A DNA stretch of 64,000 nt, taken from assembly GCA_963799315.1 (NCBI GenBank), contig CAWCWP010000001.1, positions 1,178,001-1,242,000 on the forward strand, read 5' to 3'. Shown here one piece after another: positions 29,007 to 39,168 of the stretch. This DNA is from Parerythrobacter_A sp963799315 (GTDB lineage Bacteria > Pseudomonadota > Alphaproteobacteria > Sphingomonadales > Sphingomonadaceae). The notes beneath the pieces were generated by a model. It made no database searches. It was not told the origin of the DNA and worked only from the letters and a program-made list of their open reading frames with translations. Position 1 is the stretch's first letter, and each line of letters starts with the position of its first letter. The position numbers were made by a program, and so were the translations under genes.

Positions 29007-29757
29007 ATGACACAAACTCCCTCCGTCACGACGAACCGCCTGCGATTGGGCGTGAATATCGACCATGTCGCCACCATCCGCAACGCGCGCGGTGGCGAGC
29101 ATCCCGATCCGGTGCGCGCCGCGCAGATCGTTGCCGAGGTGGGCGGCGACGGCATCACCGCCCACTTGCGCGAAGACCGTCGCCATATCCGCGATGCCGA
29201 CCTGCAACGTATCCAGGAAGCGACCGACCTGCCGCTCAATCTGGAGATGGCCGCGACCGACGAGATGCTGGAAATCGCCCTGCGTCATGCACCCGCACGC
29301 CGCCTGCATCGTGCCCGAAAAGCGCGAGGAGCGAACGACCGAAGGCGGACTTGATGCGGCAGGCCAGCACAATCGGCTGCAACCCATCGTGACCCAACTG
29401 CGCGATGCCGGTATCCGCGTCAGCCTGTTCATCGAAGCCGAGGCGCGACAGCTGGAGGCGGCGATGCGGCTGGGTGCGGATATCGTCGAGTTCCATACCG
29501 GCGAATACGCGCATGCAAGCGGCGCGGCGGCGGTGACGGAACTGAACCGCATCGCCGATATGGCCGCGCTTGCGGTGAAGAACGGGATCGAGCCCCATGC
29601 CGGGCACGGGCTGACCTACGAGAATGTCCAGCCCGTCGCCGCCATTCCGCAGCTCGCCGAACTGAATATCGGGCATTACCTCGTGGGCGAAGCGGTGTTC
29701 GTCGGTCTCGACGCCGCCGTGCGCCGGATGCGCAGCCTGATGGACGATGCGCGGTGA
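29007..29757 (+). CDS. pdxJ: Pyridoxine 5'-phosphate synthase (frameshifted)
   Basis: PdxJ condenses 3-amino-2-oxopropyl phosphate with deoxyxylulose 5-phosphate to pyridoxine 5'-phosphate. Signatures: LGVNIDHVATIRNARGG, DGITAHLREDRRHI, and GADIVEFHTGEYAHA. The frame breaks at about 29289 in CATGCACCC; removing the G gives LRHHPHAACIVPEKREE, the family sequence. ATG 29007 directly follows the pyrE stop. The pdxJ-acpS-lepB order is common in alphaproteobacteria. Confidence 0.93.
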
Positions 29758-30185
29758 GCGACTACGCCATGATTATCGGCCTCGGCTCCGACCTGTGCAA
29801 TATCGAGCGTATCGCAAATTCGCTGGATCGGTTCGGCGCGCGGTTCGAGAACCGTGTCTTTACCTACGTGGAGCGTGCCAAGGCGCAGCGGCGGCCCTTC
29901 ACCATCGCCGGAACCTACGCCAAGCGGTTTGCCGCCAAGGAAGCCTTTTCCAAGGCAGTGGGCACCGGTTTCCGGCGCGGTGTCTTCATGCGCGATATCG
30001 GCGTCGTCAACGCGGCGTCCGGCGCGCCGACGCTGGCCCTGACCGGCGGCGCGGCGGCGCGTCTGGCCGAATTGACGCCTGCCGGACACGATGTCGCCAT
30101 TCACCTGACCCTAACCGACGATCATCCATGGGCGCAGGCCTTTGTGATCCTCGAAGCCAATCCGAAAGCGGCACCGCACCCGTGA
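29754..30185 (+). CDS. acpS: Holo-[acyl-carrier-protein] synthase
   Basis: AcpS transfers 4'-phosphopantetheine from CoA to apo-ACP. The signature GLGSDLCNIERIANSLDRFG and the metal/CoA motif KRFAAKEAFSKAVGTG are clear. The GTG at 29754 overlaps the pdxJ stop (GTGA); an ATG at 29769 is an alternative that removes five residues. 143 residues, intact. Confidence 0.93.
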   Translation: MSDYAMIIGLGSDLCNIERIANSLDRFGARFENRVFTYVERAKAQRRPFTIAGTYAKRFAAKEAFSKAVGTGFRRGVFMRDIGVVNAASGAPTLALTGGAAARLAELTPAGHDVAIHLTLTDDHPWAQAFVILEANPKAAPHP

Positions 30186-31039
30186 CCGACGATACCGACG
30201 ACACGCAGCCGATGGACTGGCTGGCCGAATTGCGCGGCCTTGCGCTGATGCTGCTGGCGGTGCTCGGCTTCCACAGTTTCATCGCCAAGCCGTTCTACAT
30301 TCCCAGCACATCGATGGTGCCCAACATGCTGGTCGGCGACCGGCTGGTGGTCAGCAAATATCCCTATGGCTGGAGCTGGGTCTCGGCATCGTTCCACGTG
30401 CTGCCGCGCGGCGACTGGCAGATCTGGCCGGAAAATCCGGAATATGGCGACATCGTCATCGCGGTGCCGCCCAACCGCAACGAGGATTATATCAAGCGCA
30501 CCGTCGGCCTGCCCGGCGACCGTATCGAAGTGCGCAACGGCCAGATCATCCTCAACGGAACGCCGGTGCCGCAGGAAGCCGAGCCCGCACTCCGGCTGGC
30601 AGTCGACGACGACCAGCTTTGCGGCAGCGCGTCCTGCCTTGGCTATTTCGCCCCGTTCCGTACCACGCTGGACGATGGGCGCGAAGTGTACGAGGTGCCG
30701 GTCCTGCGCGAAACGCTGCCCAATGGCGCGAGCTATCTGGTCATCGATTACATCGGCAAGACGAGCGACAACTTCGCGGAGATTACCATCCCCGAAGACC
30801 ACATCTTCATGATGGGCGACAACCGCGACCATTCCGCCGACAGCCGCGAAGGCACGGCCGGGGGCGGTCTTGACGGTCCGGTGCCGCTGGCCAATGTCGG
30901 CGGGCGGGCGGAGTTCATCACCTTCTCGCTCGACGGCAAGGCGAGCTGGAACCCGCTGACATGGTACGGCGCGCTGCGCGGTGATCGCGCGTGGACGACA
31001 TTGCGGCCCCGGCTCGATGCGCAGGATCCGGCGGAATGA
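30182..31039 (+). CDS. lepB: Signal peptidase I
   Basis: LepB cleaves signal peptides of secreted proteins at the periplasmic face of the inner membrane. One N-terminal membrane helix (ALMLLAVLGFHSFIA) is followed by the catalytic Ser region IPSTSMVPNMLVGDRLVVSK and the catalytic Lys region EDYIKRTVGLPGDRIE. The box E motif MGDNRDHSADSR is also present. The GTG at 30182 overlaps the acpS stop (GTGA); 285 residues. Intact. Confidence 0.94.
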   Translation: MTDDTDDTQPMDWLAELRGLALMLLAVLGFHSFIAKPFYIPSTSMVPNMLVGDRLVVSKYPYGWSWVSASFHVLPRGDWQIWPENPEYGDIVIAVPPNRNEDYIKRTVGLPGDRIEVRNGQIILNGTPVPQEAEPALRLAVDDDQLCGSASCLGYFAPFRTTLDDGREVYEVPVLRETLPNGASYLVIDYIGKTSDNFAEITIPEDHIFMMGDNRDHSADSREGTAGGGLDGPVPLANVGGRAEFITFSLDGKASWNPLTWYGALRGDRAWTTLRPRLDAQDPAE

Positions 31040-32107
31040 CCAAAGCGAAAAACGATACGATCGGCACCAGCCCGTCGCGCATCGCCAGCCCGCGCCTCAG
31101 GTTCGAGGCGCAACGGGCGCTTGTGTGGGTGGGCGTGATCGGCGTTACCTGCCTTGGCGGTCTACTTGTCGCAGACGCTGCTGGTGGTGTTCGGTGCGAT
31201 GGTGCTGGCGGCGATGCTGGATGGCGGCGCACGCCTGCTGGGCCGCATTCTGCCGATTGCGCGCGGCTGGCGGGTGCTGCTTGTCCTGATCGGCATTGCG
31301 GGATTCGCGTATTGGCTCGCCGTCTATGCCGGGGCACAAATTTCACAGGAAGCCTCCACCCTGACCGTGGTGCTGGAGGCGCAGATGCAGCGCGGCTTCG
31401 AATGGTTGCAGGCGCGCGGTTACACCGTGCCCAGCCTCGCGCTGCAAGGGACGGTGAGCACGATGCTGTCCAATGTCGGGATGGTCACGCGCGCAATCGG
31501 GACGGTGTTCGGCGGGTTCGGCACCGTGGTCCTGATCATCATTATCGGCATCTACATCGCGATGGAGCCGAAGCTGTATGAGCGCGGCATCGCCTGGATG
31601 CTGCCGCGCGAAAGCCGCGAGGCGTTTTACCACACGGCAGCCCGTATGGGCGCGACCATGCGTCGCCTGATGGCCGGGCGGCTGCTGGGCATGCTGGCGG
31701 AGGGCCTGTTCACCTGGGTCGCGCTGGCGGTGTACGGTGTGCCGATGGCGGCGTTGCTCGGTATCCTGACCGGTCTGCTGGCCTTCGTGCCCAACCTTGG
31801 CGCGCTGGTGGCGGGCGCTCTTATGCTGTTGGTCGGGTTTGCCGGTGGTACCGAAATGGGTATCTACGTTTTCTTCGTGTACCTGTTCGTGCAAGCATTC
31901 GACGGCTATGTGCTCATCCCGTTGATAGCTAAGAAGACAGTCGACCTCGCGCCGGCGCTGGTGCTGACCGGACAGCTTGTCATGGGCATCCTGTTCGGCA
32001 TTCTGGGCCTGTTCCTTGCCGACCCGCTGCTGGCGATGATCAAGGTTCTGCTGGAACGACGCGCGGAACGGCATGACGATTTGAAACTCCAGCACGAGGG
32101 AGCGTGA
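31036..32107 (+). CDS. AI-2E family (PerM-like) transporter (frameshifted)
   Basis: A polytopic inner-membrane protein of the AI-2 exporter/PerM family. About seven to eight hydrophobic segments are visible, with the family motifs GTVVLIIIIGIYIAMEPKLY and GLLAFVPNLGALVAG plus the C-terminal FGILGLFLADPLLAM. The actual substrate is not predictable; members range from autoinducer export to Na+/H+ antiport. One extra G near 31160 breaks the N-terminal part. ATG 31036 overlaps the lepB stop (ATGA). Confidence 0.85.
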
Positions 32108-32110
32108 ACG

Positions 32111-33257
32111 ATGGTGCGCAAGTTTCTCTACTTCATTGTCGGCATCGTGATCGTGGTGATCCTCGCGGCATTTGCGCTGAACATCTGGTCGAAAGAGCTG
32201 ACCGAGCTGGCCTTCGTGCCCACCGCCGAATTCGAGGAACAGCAGCCGCTCGGCGACAATGCCTATTCCGACCCCGCCATGTGGCTCTCGCGCCCCGGTA
32301 TCGGCGTGGACGACCCGGCGCGCTGGCAACCCGCGATGCAGGCGACGGATTCGTCGGCACCGAGGGATGCGGCATCGACCGCGCCCGCCCCGCCCTTCGC
32401 CGTCTTCTTCGTCCATCCGACCAGCTATCTGAGCCGCGACAGCTGGAACGCCCCGCTCGACGATGCGGGATCGCAGAACGTCGCCCGCGTCTATGTCCGC
32501 GGCCTCGCCAGCCCGTTCAACCGCGCGACCGAAATCTGGGCACCGCGCTATCGGCAGGCAACCATCGGCAGCTTCCTCACGCGCGAACCCGCGGCGGACC
32601 GCGCCATCGATGCCGCCTATGCCGATGTGCGAGAGGCGTTCCGTTTCTTCATGTCCAGCGTCGATGCCGACACGCCGGTAGTGCTGGTCGGCCATAGCCA
32701 GGGCTCGCTGCACCTGCTGCGCCTGTTGCGTGAAGAGCTGGCCGAGGATGCGGCGCGCAGTCGGCGTCGCCGCCGCCTATATCGTCGGCTGGCCGATCTC
32801 GGTCGCGCATGACCTGCCCGCACTCGGCCTGCCCGCCTGCGCTACGGCCAACCAGCCGGGATGCATCCTGAGCTGGTCCAGCTTTGCCGAGCCTGCCGAC
32901 CCCAGCGCCCTGCTGGAGACCTATCGCGAGTTCGAAGGCTTCGACGGAACCCTGCGCGGCGACAGCCCGATCCTGTGCACCAATCCGCTGACCGGCATGA
33001 CCGGCGGCGCCGCACCGCGCGAGGCCAATCGCGGCACGCTGGTGCCCGAAGCGGATTACAGCAGCGGCGAGCTGGTGCCCGGCGCGGTTCCGGCACGATG
33101 CGATCCGCGCGGCCTGCTGCTGATCGGCGATCCGCCGGAGCTGGGCAGCGCGGTCCTGCCGGGCAATAATTACCACGTGTACGACATCCCGCTGTTCTGG
33201 AAAAACGTGCAGGACGATGTCGTTGCCCGCGTATCGGCATGGGGGCAGGCGCGCTGA
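32111..33257 (+). CDS. DUF3089 alpha/beta-hydrolase-like protein (frameshifted)
   Basis: A DUF3089 protein with one N-terminal membrane anchor (FLYFIVGIVIVVILAAFALNI) and an alpha/beta-hydrolase-like domain holding the nucleophile motif GHSQGS. The C-terminal half includes Cys pairs (PACATANQPGC) and NNYHVYDIPLFWKN with a candidate catalytic His. Function is unknown; a lipase or esterase in the periplasm is possible. The frame breaks at about 32752; dropping one G gives AVGVAAAYIVGWP. It overlaps the ruvX start by 19 bases. Confidence 0.78.
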
Positions 33258-33724
33258 TCACGCTGGGCGTTGCCCAATTCCGCGCGGCCCTGCCCGATGG
33301 CGGTGGCCTGCTCGGCCTGGACCTGGGCACCAAGACCATCGGTATCGCCACCTGCGATGCAGGCTGGTCCTTCGCCACGGCGGGCAAGACGCTGCCCAAA
33401 CGCAAATTCGCCGCCGACCACGCGGCGCTTGCCGCGATTATTGCCGAGCGCAGGATTCGCGGCATCGTCATCGGCCTGCCGCGCAATATGGATGGCAGCG
33501 AAGGGCCGCGCGCGCAATCCAGCCGCGCCTTTGCGGGCAATTTGCAGACGGCCACTGGCCTGCCGGTCCTGTTGTGGGATGAACGCTGGTCCACCACCAG
33601 CGCCGAGCGCGACATGGTGGGGCAGGACATGAGCCGTCGCAAACGCGCCGCGCGGATCGACAGCCATGCCGCCGCGATCATCCTGCAAGGCGCGATCGAC
33701 GCTCTGGCGGGCGGCGTCCTGTGA
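33239..33724 (+). CDS. ruvX: Holliday junction resolvase-like protein RuvX/YqgF
   Basis: A 161-residue RNase H-fold nuclease-like protein of the YqgF family, implicated in pre-16S rRNA processing. Signatures: LLGLDLGTKTIGIA, VIGLPRNMDGSEGPRA, and the acidic LLWDERWSTTSAE followed by ARIDSHAAAIILQGAID. ATG 33239 lies inside the end of the DUF3089 gene. Intact. Confidence 0.9.
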   Translation: MGAGALITLGVAQFRAALPDGGGLLGLDLGTKTIGIATCDAGWSFATAGKTLPKRKFAADHAALAAIIAERRIRGIVIGLPRNMDGSEGPRAQSSRAFAGNLQTATGLPVLLWDERWSTTSAERDMVGQDMSRRKRAARIDSHAAAIILQGAIDALAGGVL

Positions 33725-33749
33725 CCGGCAAGCCAGCCCGGCGCATTAA

Positions 33750-34250
33750 ATGATTGCACACGGTTCGCGCGCACAGCATGGCGCGACCATGCCGGACCCT
33801 GCCGCCTTCGACCCCGCCGCCTTCGATCCCGCCCGCGCCGCGCCCATGCTGCTGTCGCATGGCCATGTCGGCTGGCTCGGCCTGCGGTTCCACGAAGCGG
33901 GCGACGACTGGGCCGCGCTGGAACTGCCGTGGCGCGAAGACCTGCTGGGCGAAACGGGCCAGCCGGTGCTCGCATCCGGCCCGATCTTCAGCCTGATGGA
34001 CATGGCATCGGGCCTCGCAATCTGGACCGCGATGAAAGAATTCCAGGCCATCGCCACGCTGGATCTGCGCGTGGATTACCAGCGCCCGGCGCGCGAGCGC
34101 AGCGCCGTTATCGGGCGCGCCGAATGTTATCGCCTCACACGCTCCGCCGCCTTCGTGCGCGGCGTTGCGCATGATGGCGACATCGCCGATCCGGTCGCGC
34201 ATATCGCGGGCGTCTTCATGCCGATTGCCAAGCGTGATTCCCGTGCCTGA
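33750..34250 (+). CDS. Hotdog-fold thioesterase, PaaI type (first of two)
   Basis: A hotdog-fold acyl-CoA thioesterase-like protein. Its core LASGPIFSLMDMASGLAIWTAM holds the catalytic Asp region, and ATLDLRVDYQRPARERSAV is the typical following strand. The natural thioester is unknown. Two starts are possible, ATG 33750 and ATG 33789; the second removes a low-complexity Asp/Pro/Ala leader. The end overlaps a second hotdog gene. Intact. Confidence 0.8.
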   Translation: MIAHGSRAQHGATMPDPAAFDPAAFDPARAAPMLLSHGHVGWLGLRFHEAGDDWAALELPWREDLLGETGQPVLASGPIFSLMDMASGLAIWTAMKEFQAIATLDLRVDYQRPARERSAVIGRAECYRLTRSAAFVRGVAHDGDIADPVAHIAGVFMPIAKRDSRA

Positions 34251-34654
34251 CGCCGGACCTCCGCTGCTGTCGCCCTATGCCCAATCGCTGGGTATCGCCC
34301 TGTGCGATGACGGCGAGGGCGGGGGATGCAACCGTGTCCGTTGCTTACGGACCGGAAACGGTGGGTCGGCCCGGCGTCTTTCACGGCGGCGCTATGGCGG
34401 GGTTGCTGGAAGCGGCGGGCTATGTCGCGCTGCGCCGCGCGCTGGCAGGGACTGCAGCGGGCGCAGAACTGAAACCGATCAACATGACGGTGCAGTATCT
34501 CAGCGCCGCCACGGCGCAGTCCGGCTTTGCCACGGCGCGCGTAACGAAGCTGGGCCGTCGCACCGCCAATGTGGCCATCGAGGCCTGGCAGGACGACCGC
34601 GAGCGATTGGTGGCGACGGCGATCATGAACATCCTGATCGCCCGAACCGGCTGA
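34234..34654 (+). CDS. Hotdog-fold thioesterase, PaaI type (second, frameshifted)
   Basis: A second PaaI-like hotdog protein. The family motif GRPGVFHGGAMAGLLEAAGY is complete, followed by PINMTVQYLSAATAQS and a strand RTANVAIEAWQDD. A G-run at 34321-34325 breaks the frame after an N-terminus LLSPYAQSLGIALCDD. The start is GTG 34234 or 34243, inside the previous gene. The two hotdog genes in tandem could make a heteromer or be a diverged duplication; the two proteins are only loosely alike. Confidence 0.75.
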
Positions 34655-34664
34655 TCGTGACTGA

Positions 34665-36841
34665 TCAGGGGCCGCCTTCGTCGCGCGGCTCGACGGTAAT
34701 GTCTTCCCCGATCCGCACATCGACCGGAACACCTTCGATGCGCGTCGTGACGACCACCCCGTCATCGTCGAAGCTGATCGCATTGCCGTCCTCGTCCAGA
34801 ACGATGGTGTCGCCGCCGGTTTCGTCACTGTCGGGGATGACGGCTGGCGCAGGTCGGGTGCGTTGCGGTGCGGCGCAGTTCGCCCAGCGCCTGTTGCATA
34901 AAATCGCGCCAGATGCGGGCCGGCGCGCCACCGCCGCTGATGCCCTTGAGCGGGCTGTTGTCGTCGTTACCGATCCAGACGCCCACGATCAGATCGCCGG
35001 CATAGCCGATGAACAGCGCGTCGCGATTGTCCTGCGTCGTGCCGGTCTTGCCGAAATTGGCAGTACGCAGCATGGCGGCGCGTCCGGTGCCGGTATTCAC
35101 CGCCGCGCGCAGCAACTGCTCCATCTCACTGTGTTTGGAGTAGGACAGGCTTTCCGCACCGCCCCATATCCAGTCGAACCAGCCCGGCTCGTCGGTCGGG
35201 AAGGCATGCGGGACCACGGGAAAGCGGTTGGCTGCGATACCGGCATAGGCGCTGGTCAGTTCCAGCAGGGTTACGCCCGACGTGCCCAGCGCCAGACTGG
35301 GATCGCCTTCGCCCAATGGTGACCGGATACCCAGCCGCCGCGCCTGCGCAATGACCGCATCGTCGCCCAGCCGAGTAAACAGCCGCACCGCCGCGACATT
35401 GCTGGATTTGGCGAACGCCTCCTCCAGCGACAGGCTGTCCGAATAGCTGTCCTTGGCATTACGCGGGCGATAGCTGCCGTTTTCGAATGCGCTGTTTTCG
35501 ATGCGGTCGGTCGGCTTCATGCCCGCCTCCAGCGCAGCGAGATAGACGAACAGCTTGAACGTCGATCCGGGCTGGCGGCGGGCCATCGTGGCGCGGTTAT
35601 AGGCGGAGGTGCCGTAATCGCGCCCGCCGATCATCGCCACCACTTCGCCGTTTTGCCGCATGGCGACCAGCGCGACTTGCGCATCGCCGATACGCGCGCG
35701 CCCGATGGCCGCGCGCGCCGCGCCCTGCAACCGCGTATCCAGCGTGGTCGTGAGCGTGCGTTTGGCATAGCCTGCCTCCGCCAGCTCACGCGCTGCGGGT
35801 AGCGCCCAATCGGCGAAATAGGTGCCCGTCGGCAGGCTGGTGTCGCGCCGCATATCGAGCGCGGGCGCCGCGAGCGCATCCGCCTCGGCAGCGGTCAGCT
35901 TGCCATTCGCCGCCATCGCGCCTGCCACCACACGCATCCGCGCCTCGGCCCGCGCATAATGCTTTGCCGGATTCAGCCGCGAGGGGGCCTGCACCAGCCC
36001 GGCCAGCATTGCCGCCTGTTCCGTCGTAAGATTTTCCGGACGGCGATAGAAAAAATGCAGCGACGCGGCGCGCAATCCGTACACATTGTCGCCGAAATAG
36101 GCGTTGGACAGGTAGCGTTCGAGGATTTCGTCCTTGGTCAGCCATCCCTCCAGCCAGAACGCGATCAGCATCTCGCGCGCCTTGCGGGTCATGCTGCGTT
36201 CGGGCGTCAGGAAGGTGAACTTCGCCAGCTGCTGCGTGATGGTGGACCCGCCCTGCACCGTGCCGCCCGACACATTGGACCAGGCCGCCCGCCCCAGCCC
36301 GCGCGGATCGACGCCCCAGTGGTCGTAGAACCGCCGGTCCTCGATAGACAGGAAGGCGTCGATCACATGCGGCGGCAGCGTGCTCGTATCGACCGGATCG
36401 CCGACGATCGCGCCATTGCGGGCAATCGGCGTGCCGTCCGCCGCCAGCAGCGTAATCTGCGGCGCGGCAATCGGCTCCAGCGATTTGGACAGCGGCGCGG
36501 TAATCGCCAGCCAGGCGAAAAGGACGAAGAACAGCGCCAGCATCGCCGCGACCAGCCGCACCGCCCACCACCGCTTGCGACGGCCGCGCCAGTAAGAGGG
36601 CTGGAACCAGCGCTGGCGGGGGCGTTGCGCAGCCGCTGCGTCGTCGACCTGCGCAAGGCGGCGGTCCCATTCCGCATAGTCGGGGTTGGGTGTGCCGGAG
36701 CGATAGGACACGTCGTTGTCATTCGGCGTCGTCCGGTGGCGGGCCGTCGCCATATGGCTCGGCCGTCGCGTAATAGCCGCGGTGCTGCGGCGGAGGCGCA
36801 TCGCGGCCAAGCAGGCGGGACAGGAAACCGGAGCGTGACAC
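34665..36841 (-). CDS. Class A penicillin-binding protein, PBP1A/PBP1C-like (two frameshifts)
   Basis: A bifunctional peptidoglycan glycosyltransferase and transpeptidase with one N-terminal membrane anchor (LVAAMLALFFVLFAWLAITA). The GT51 domain has EDRRFYDHWGVDPRG and GGSTITQQLAKFTFLTPER. The transpeptidase domain has the Ser-x-x-Lys motif in RQPGSTFKLFVYLAALEAG, SSN in FAKSSNVAAVR, and KTGTT in NFGKTGTTQDNR. A break near 34873 hides an acidic C-terminal tail (DETGGDTIVLDEDGNAIS). A second break near 36722 separates an N-terminal extension starting at GTG 36841. An alternative start is ATG 36753. Confidence 0.88.
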
Positions 36842-36977
36842 TGCCCGCTGTATTACCAGCTTACCACACTGGTTCAAGCGGTCGCGTTGCCGCCGCGATT
36901 GACAGGTTTGCGCAGCAATGACATCGGCTGTTTTCCAGACGTTACCGCTACACGTAATTCAAACAGGACAATCGGTT

Positions 36978-37214
36978 ATGGCCGCCAAGGCATTGTGCAT
37001 CGTCACCACCAGCAACGAAAACCAGGGCGCTTACGGCATCCGCTGCGACAGCGACGAAAGCGTCTATTTCCCGATCAGTGTCGCCGAAGCGATCAGCATC
37101 GAGGAATTTGCCGAAGTCGAAGCGGTGCTGGTCAAGAACGACCGGCCCGAACCCGTCTGGAAGGCCATCCGCGCGCGCTACCCGCTTGCCGATGACGGAT
37201 ACGACGAAGACTAG
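36978..37214 (+). CDS. Small conserved hypothetical protein
   Basis: A 78-residue acidic protein with no recognised domain. The N-terminus is MAAKALCIVTTSNENQGAYG and the C-terminus ends in DDGYDED. A GGAC-like site lies about 9 bases before ATG 36978. It overlaps the convergent cobS stop in CTAG at 37211-37214. Clean codon use and a ribosome binding site support a real gene; I cannot assign a role. Confidence 0.6.
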   Translation: MAAKALCIVTTSNENQGAYGIRCDSDESVYFPISVAEAISIEEFAEVEAVLVKNDRPEPVWKAIRARYPLADDGYDED

Positions 37215-38204
37215 GCCTTACGCACAACGCTTTCGGGCAATTCGACACCGTAAACCCGCTGGTAGTATTCCGCCACCAGCGTGCGCTCCGCCTCGTCGCA
37301 CTTGTTCAGGAAGCTGAGGCGGAATGCAAAGGCCACATCGTCGAAAATGGCAGCGTTCTGCGCCCAGGTGATAACGGTGCGCGGGCTCATCACGGTCGAG
37401 ATATCGCCGTTGATGAAGCCCTGCCGCGTCAGGTCGGCCACTTTCACCATCTTGCCGATTTCGTCATCGCTCATCTTCGGGTTCTTCGCCTTGACGATGG
37501 CGGTTTCGGTGTCGGCGGGCAGGTAATTCAGCCCGACCACGATGTTCCAGCGGTCCATCTGGCCCTGGTTTATCGCCTGCGTGCCGTGATACAGCCCGCT
37601 GGTATCGCCCAGCCCGACCGTGTTGGCGGTGGCGAACAGGCGAAAATTGGCGTCGGGCCGGATCACGCGGTTCTGGTCGAGCAGCGTCAGCTTGCCCTGC
37701 TGTTCCAGCACGCGCTGGATTACGAACATCACATCGGGCCGCCCGGCGTCGTATTCGTCGAACACCAGTGCCACCGGGATGCTGCAATGCCCACGGCAGC
37801 AACCCTTCGCGGAACTCGGTCACTTGCAACCCGTCGCGCAGCACGATGGCGTCGCGGCCGACCATGTCGATGCGGCTGATATGCGCATCCAGATTGATGC
37901 GGATGCAGGGCCAGTTGAGCCGCGCGGCGACCTGTTCGATATGCGTCGATTTGCCGGTGCCGTGATAGCCTTGGATCATCACGCGCCGGTTGTGGGCAAA
38001 GCCCGCCAAAATCGCCAGCGTCGTGTCCTTGTCGAACACATAGCCATCGTCGAGGTCCGGCACACGCTCGTCCGCCTTGGAGAAGGCGGGCACGACCCAG
38101 TCGGTGTCGATGCCGAATACCTCGCGCACGCTGACTTCGATGTCAGGGGCGGCGAGGACGGTGGTGTCGGATGAAGCGGCGGCGGCTGTTGCTTGGTCGG
38201 TCAT
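37211..38204 (-). CDS. cobS: Cobaltochelatase subunit CobS, MoxR-like AAA ATPase (frameshifted)
   Basis: CobS is the AAA+ subunit of the aerobic cobaltochelatase complex (CobN-CobS-CobT) that inserts cobalt into hydrogenobyrinate diamide. Walker A is GYHGTGKST, Walker B LVFDEYDAG, and sensor-1 FATANTVGLGD. One extra base at about 37775 breaks the frame between LPWALQHP and VALVFDEYD. ATG 38204 is used. CobN is not in the window. CobS/CobT pairs are common in alphaproteobacteria, sometimes without full B12 synthesis. Confidence 0.9.
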
Positions 38205-38308
38205 TGCGCGCGGCGTAGCGGGGCGGACCCCGGCTCGCAAGCCAGCACGCGCGCTATGCCACATATCTTGTCCTTACAATCGGATGCGGGCGCGCTACGT
38301 TCAACGGC

Positions 38309-39154
38309 ATGGCGTTCCCCGACCCTTCCGAATTTGTCCGTGCCCGGCTTGTCGCCAGCGTCCGCGCCGTCTTCAACGACAGCGACAAGGGCGAAGAGCC
38401 GGTGCCGGTGGCGGATGGCGATGCGCTGTTCGAACGCGATTCGCCGATCCGCATGGTACATGCCGATGTCGTCTCGATGATGGTCGGAGGCGTGCGCAGC
38501 CTGCTATTGCAGATGCTGCATCCCCATGCGCTGCAAGGCGTGCTGGACCATTCCAACTTTCGCGCGGACATGCACGGGCGGCTGCGGCGGACCGCGCGGT
38601 TCATGGCGGTGACGACCTTCGGCCACCGCGACGCGGCGGATGCAGCCATCGCACAGGTGAACCGGATCCACCGGCAGGTGAAAGGCCAGCTTCCGGACGG
38701 CTCGCCCTACGCCGCGACGGACCCTGCAACCCTTGCCTGGGTCCATGTCGCGGGTGCGACAAGCTTTCTGGAAAGTTACTTAAAGTATGTACGGCCCGGA
38801 ATGCCGCGTGATGAACAGGACGAATACTTTAACCAATTCGCTGTGATCGCGCGAAAGCTGAACGCCGATCCGGTTCCCGAAAATCGCCGCGATGCCGAGG
38901 CTCTCATGCGCGATATGCGGTCGCAGTTACGCTCGTCGCCGGAAGCGAAGGAGGTGGCCGATCTTGTGTTGCGCCAGAAGCCTGAAGGTGCCCCACCGGC
39001 AGCCCAGGCACTGGTCGGCATGGCGGCAACCGACCTGCTGCCACCATATGCGCGCACCATGCTGGGATTGCGCGCGCCGGGCCTTGCAGCGGCACCGACA
39101 AGGCTTGCCCTGCGATCCGCAGGACGCACCCTGCGCTGGGCGTTCAGACAATAG
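38309..39154 (+). CDS. MpaB-like oxygenase (DUF2236)
   Basis: A 281-residue protein of the MpaB/rubber oxygenase/latex-clearing-type DUF2236 family, heme-associated oxygenases in characterised members. Conserved features include RMVHADVVSMMVGGVRSLLL, LHPHALQGVLDHSNF, and TFGHRDAADAAI, with His residues that may bind heme. The substrate is unknown. ATG 38309 lies 104 bases from the divergent cobS. It is convergent with the HxlR regulator (14-base gap). Confidence 0.8.
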   Translation: MAFPDPSEFVRARLVASVRAVFNDSDKGEEPVPVADGDALFERDSPIRMVHADVVSMMVGGVRSLLLQMLHPHALQGVLDHSNFRADMHGRLRRTARFMAVTTFGHRDAADAAIAQVNRIHRQVKGQLPDGSPYAATDPATLAWVHVAGATSFLESYLKYVRPGMPRDEQDEYFNQFAVIARKLNADPVPENRRDAEALMRDMRSQLRSSPEAKEVADLVLRQKPEGAPPAAQALVGMAATDLLPPYARTMLGLRAPGLAAAPTRLALRSAGRTLRWAFRQ

Positions 39155-39168
39155 CTTAGATATTCGCT

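Noticed and set aside
31343..32713. 456-codon open frame on the minus strand
   Set aside because: Antisense to the AI-2E transporter and DUF3089 genes; His/Gln/Arg-rich without motif.
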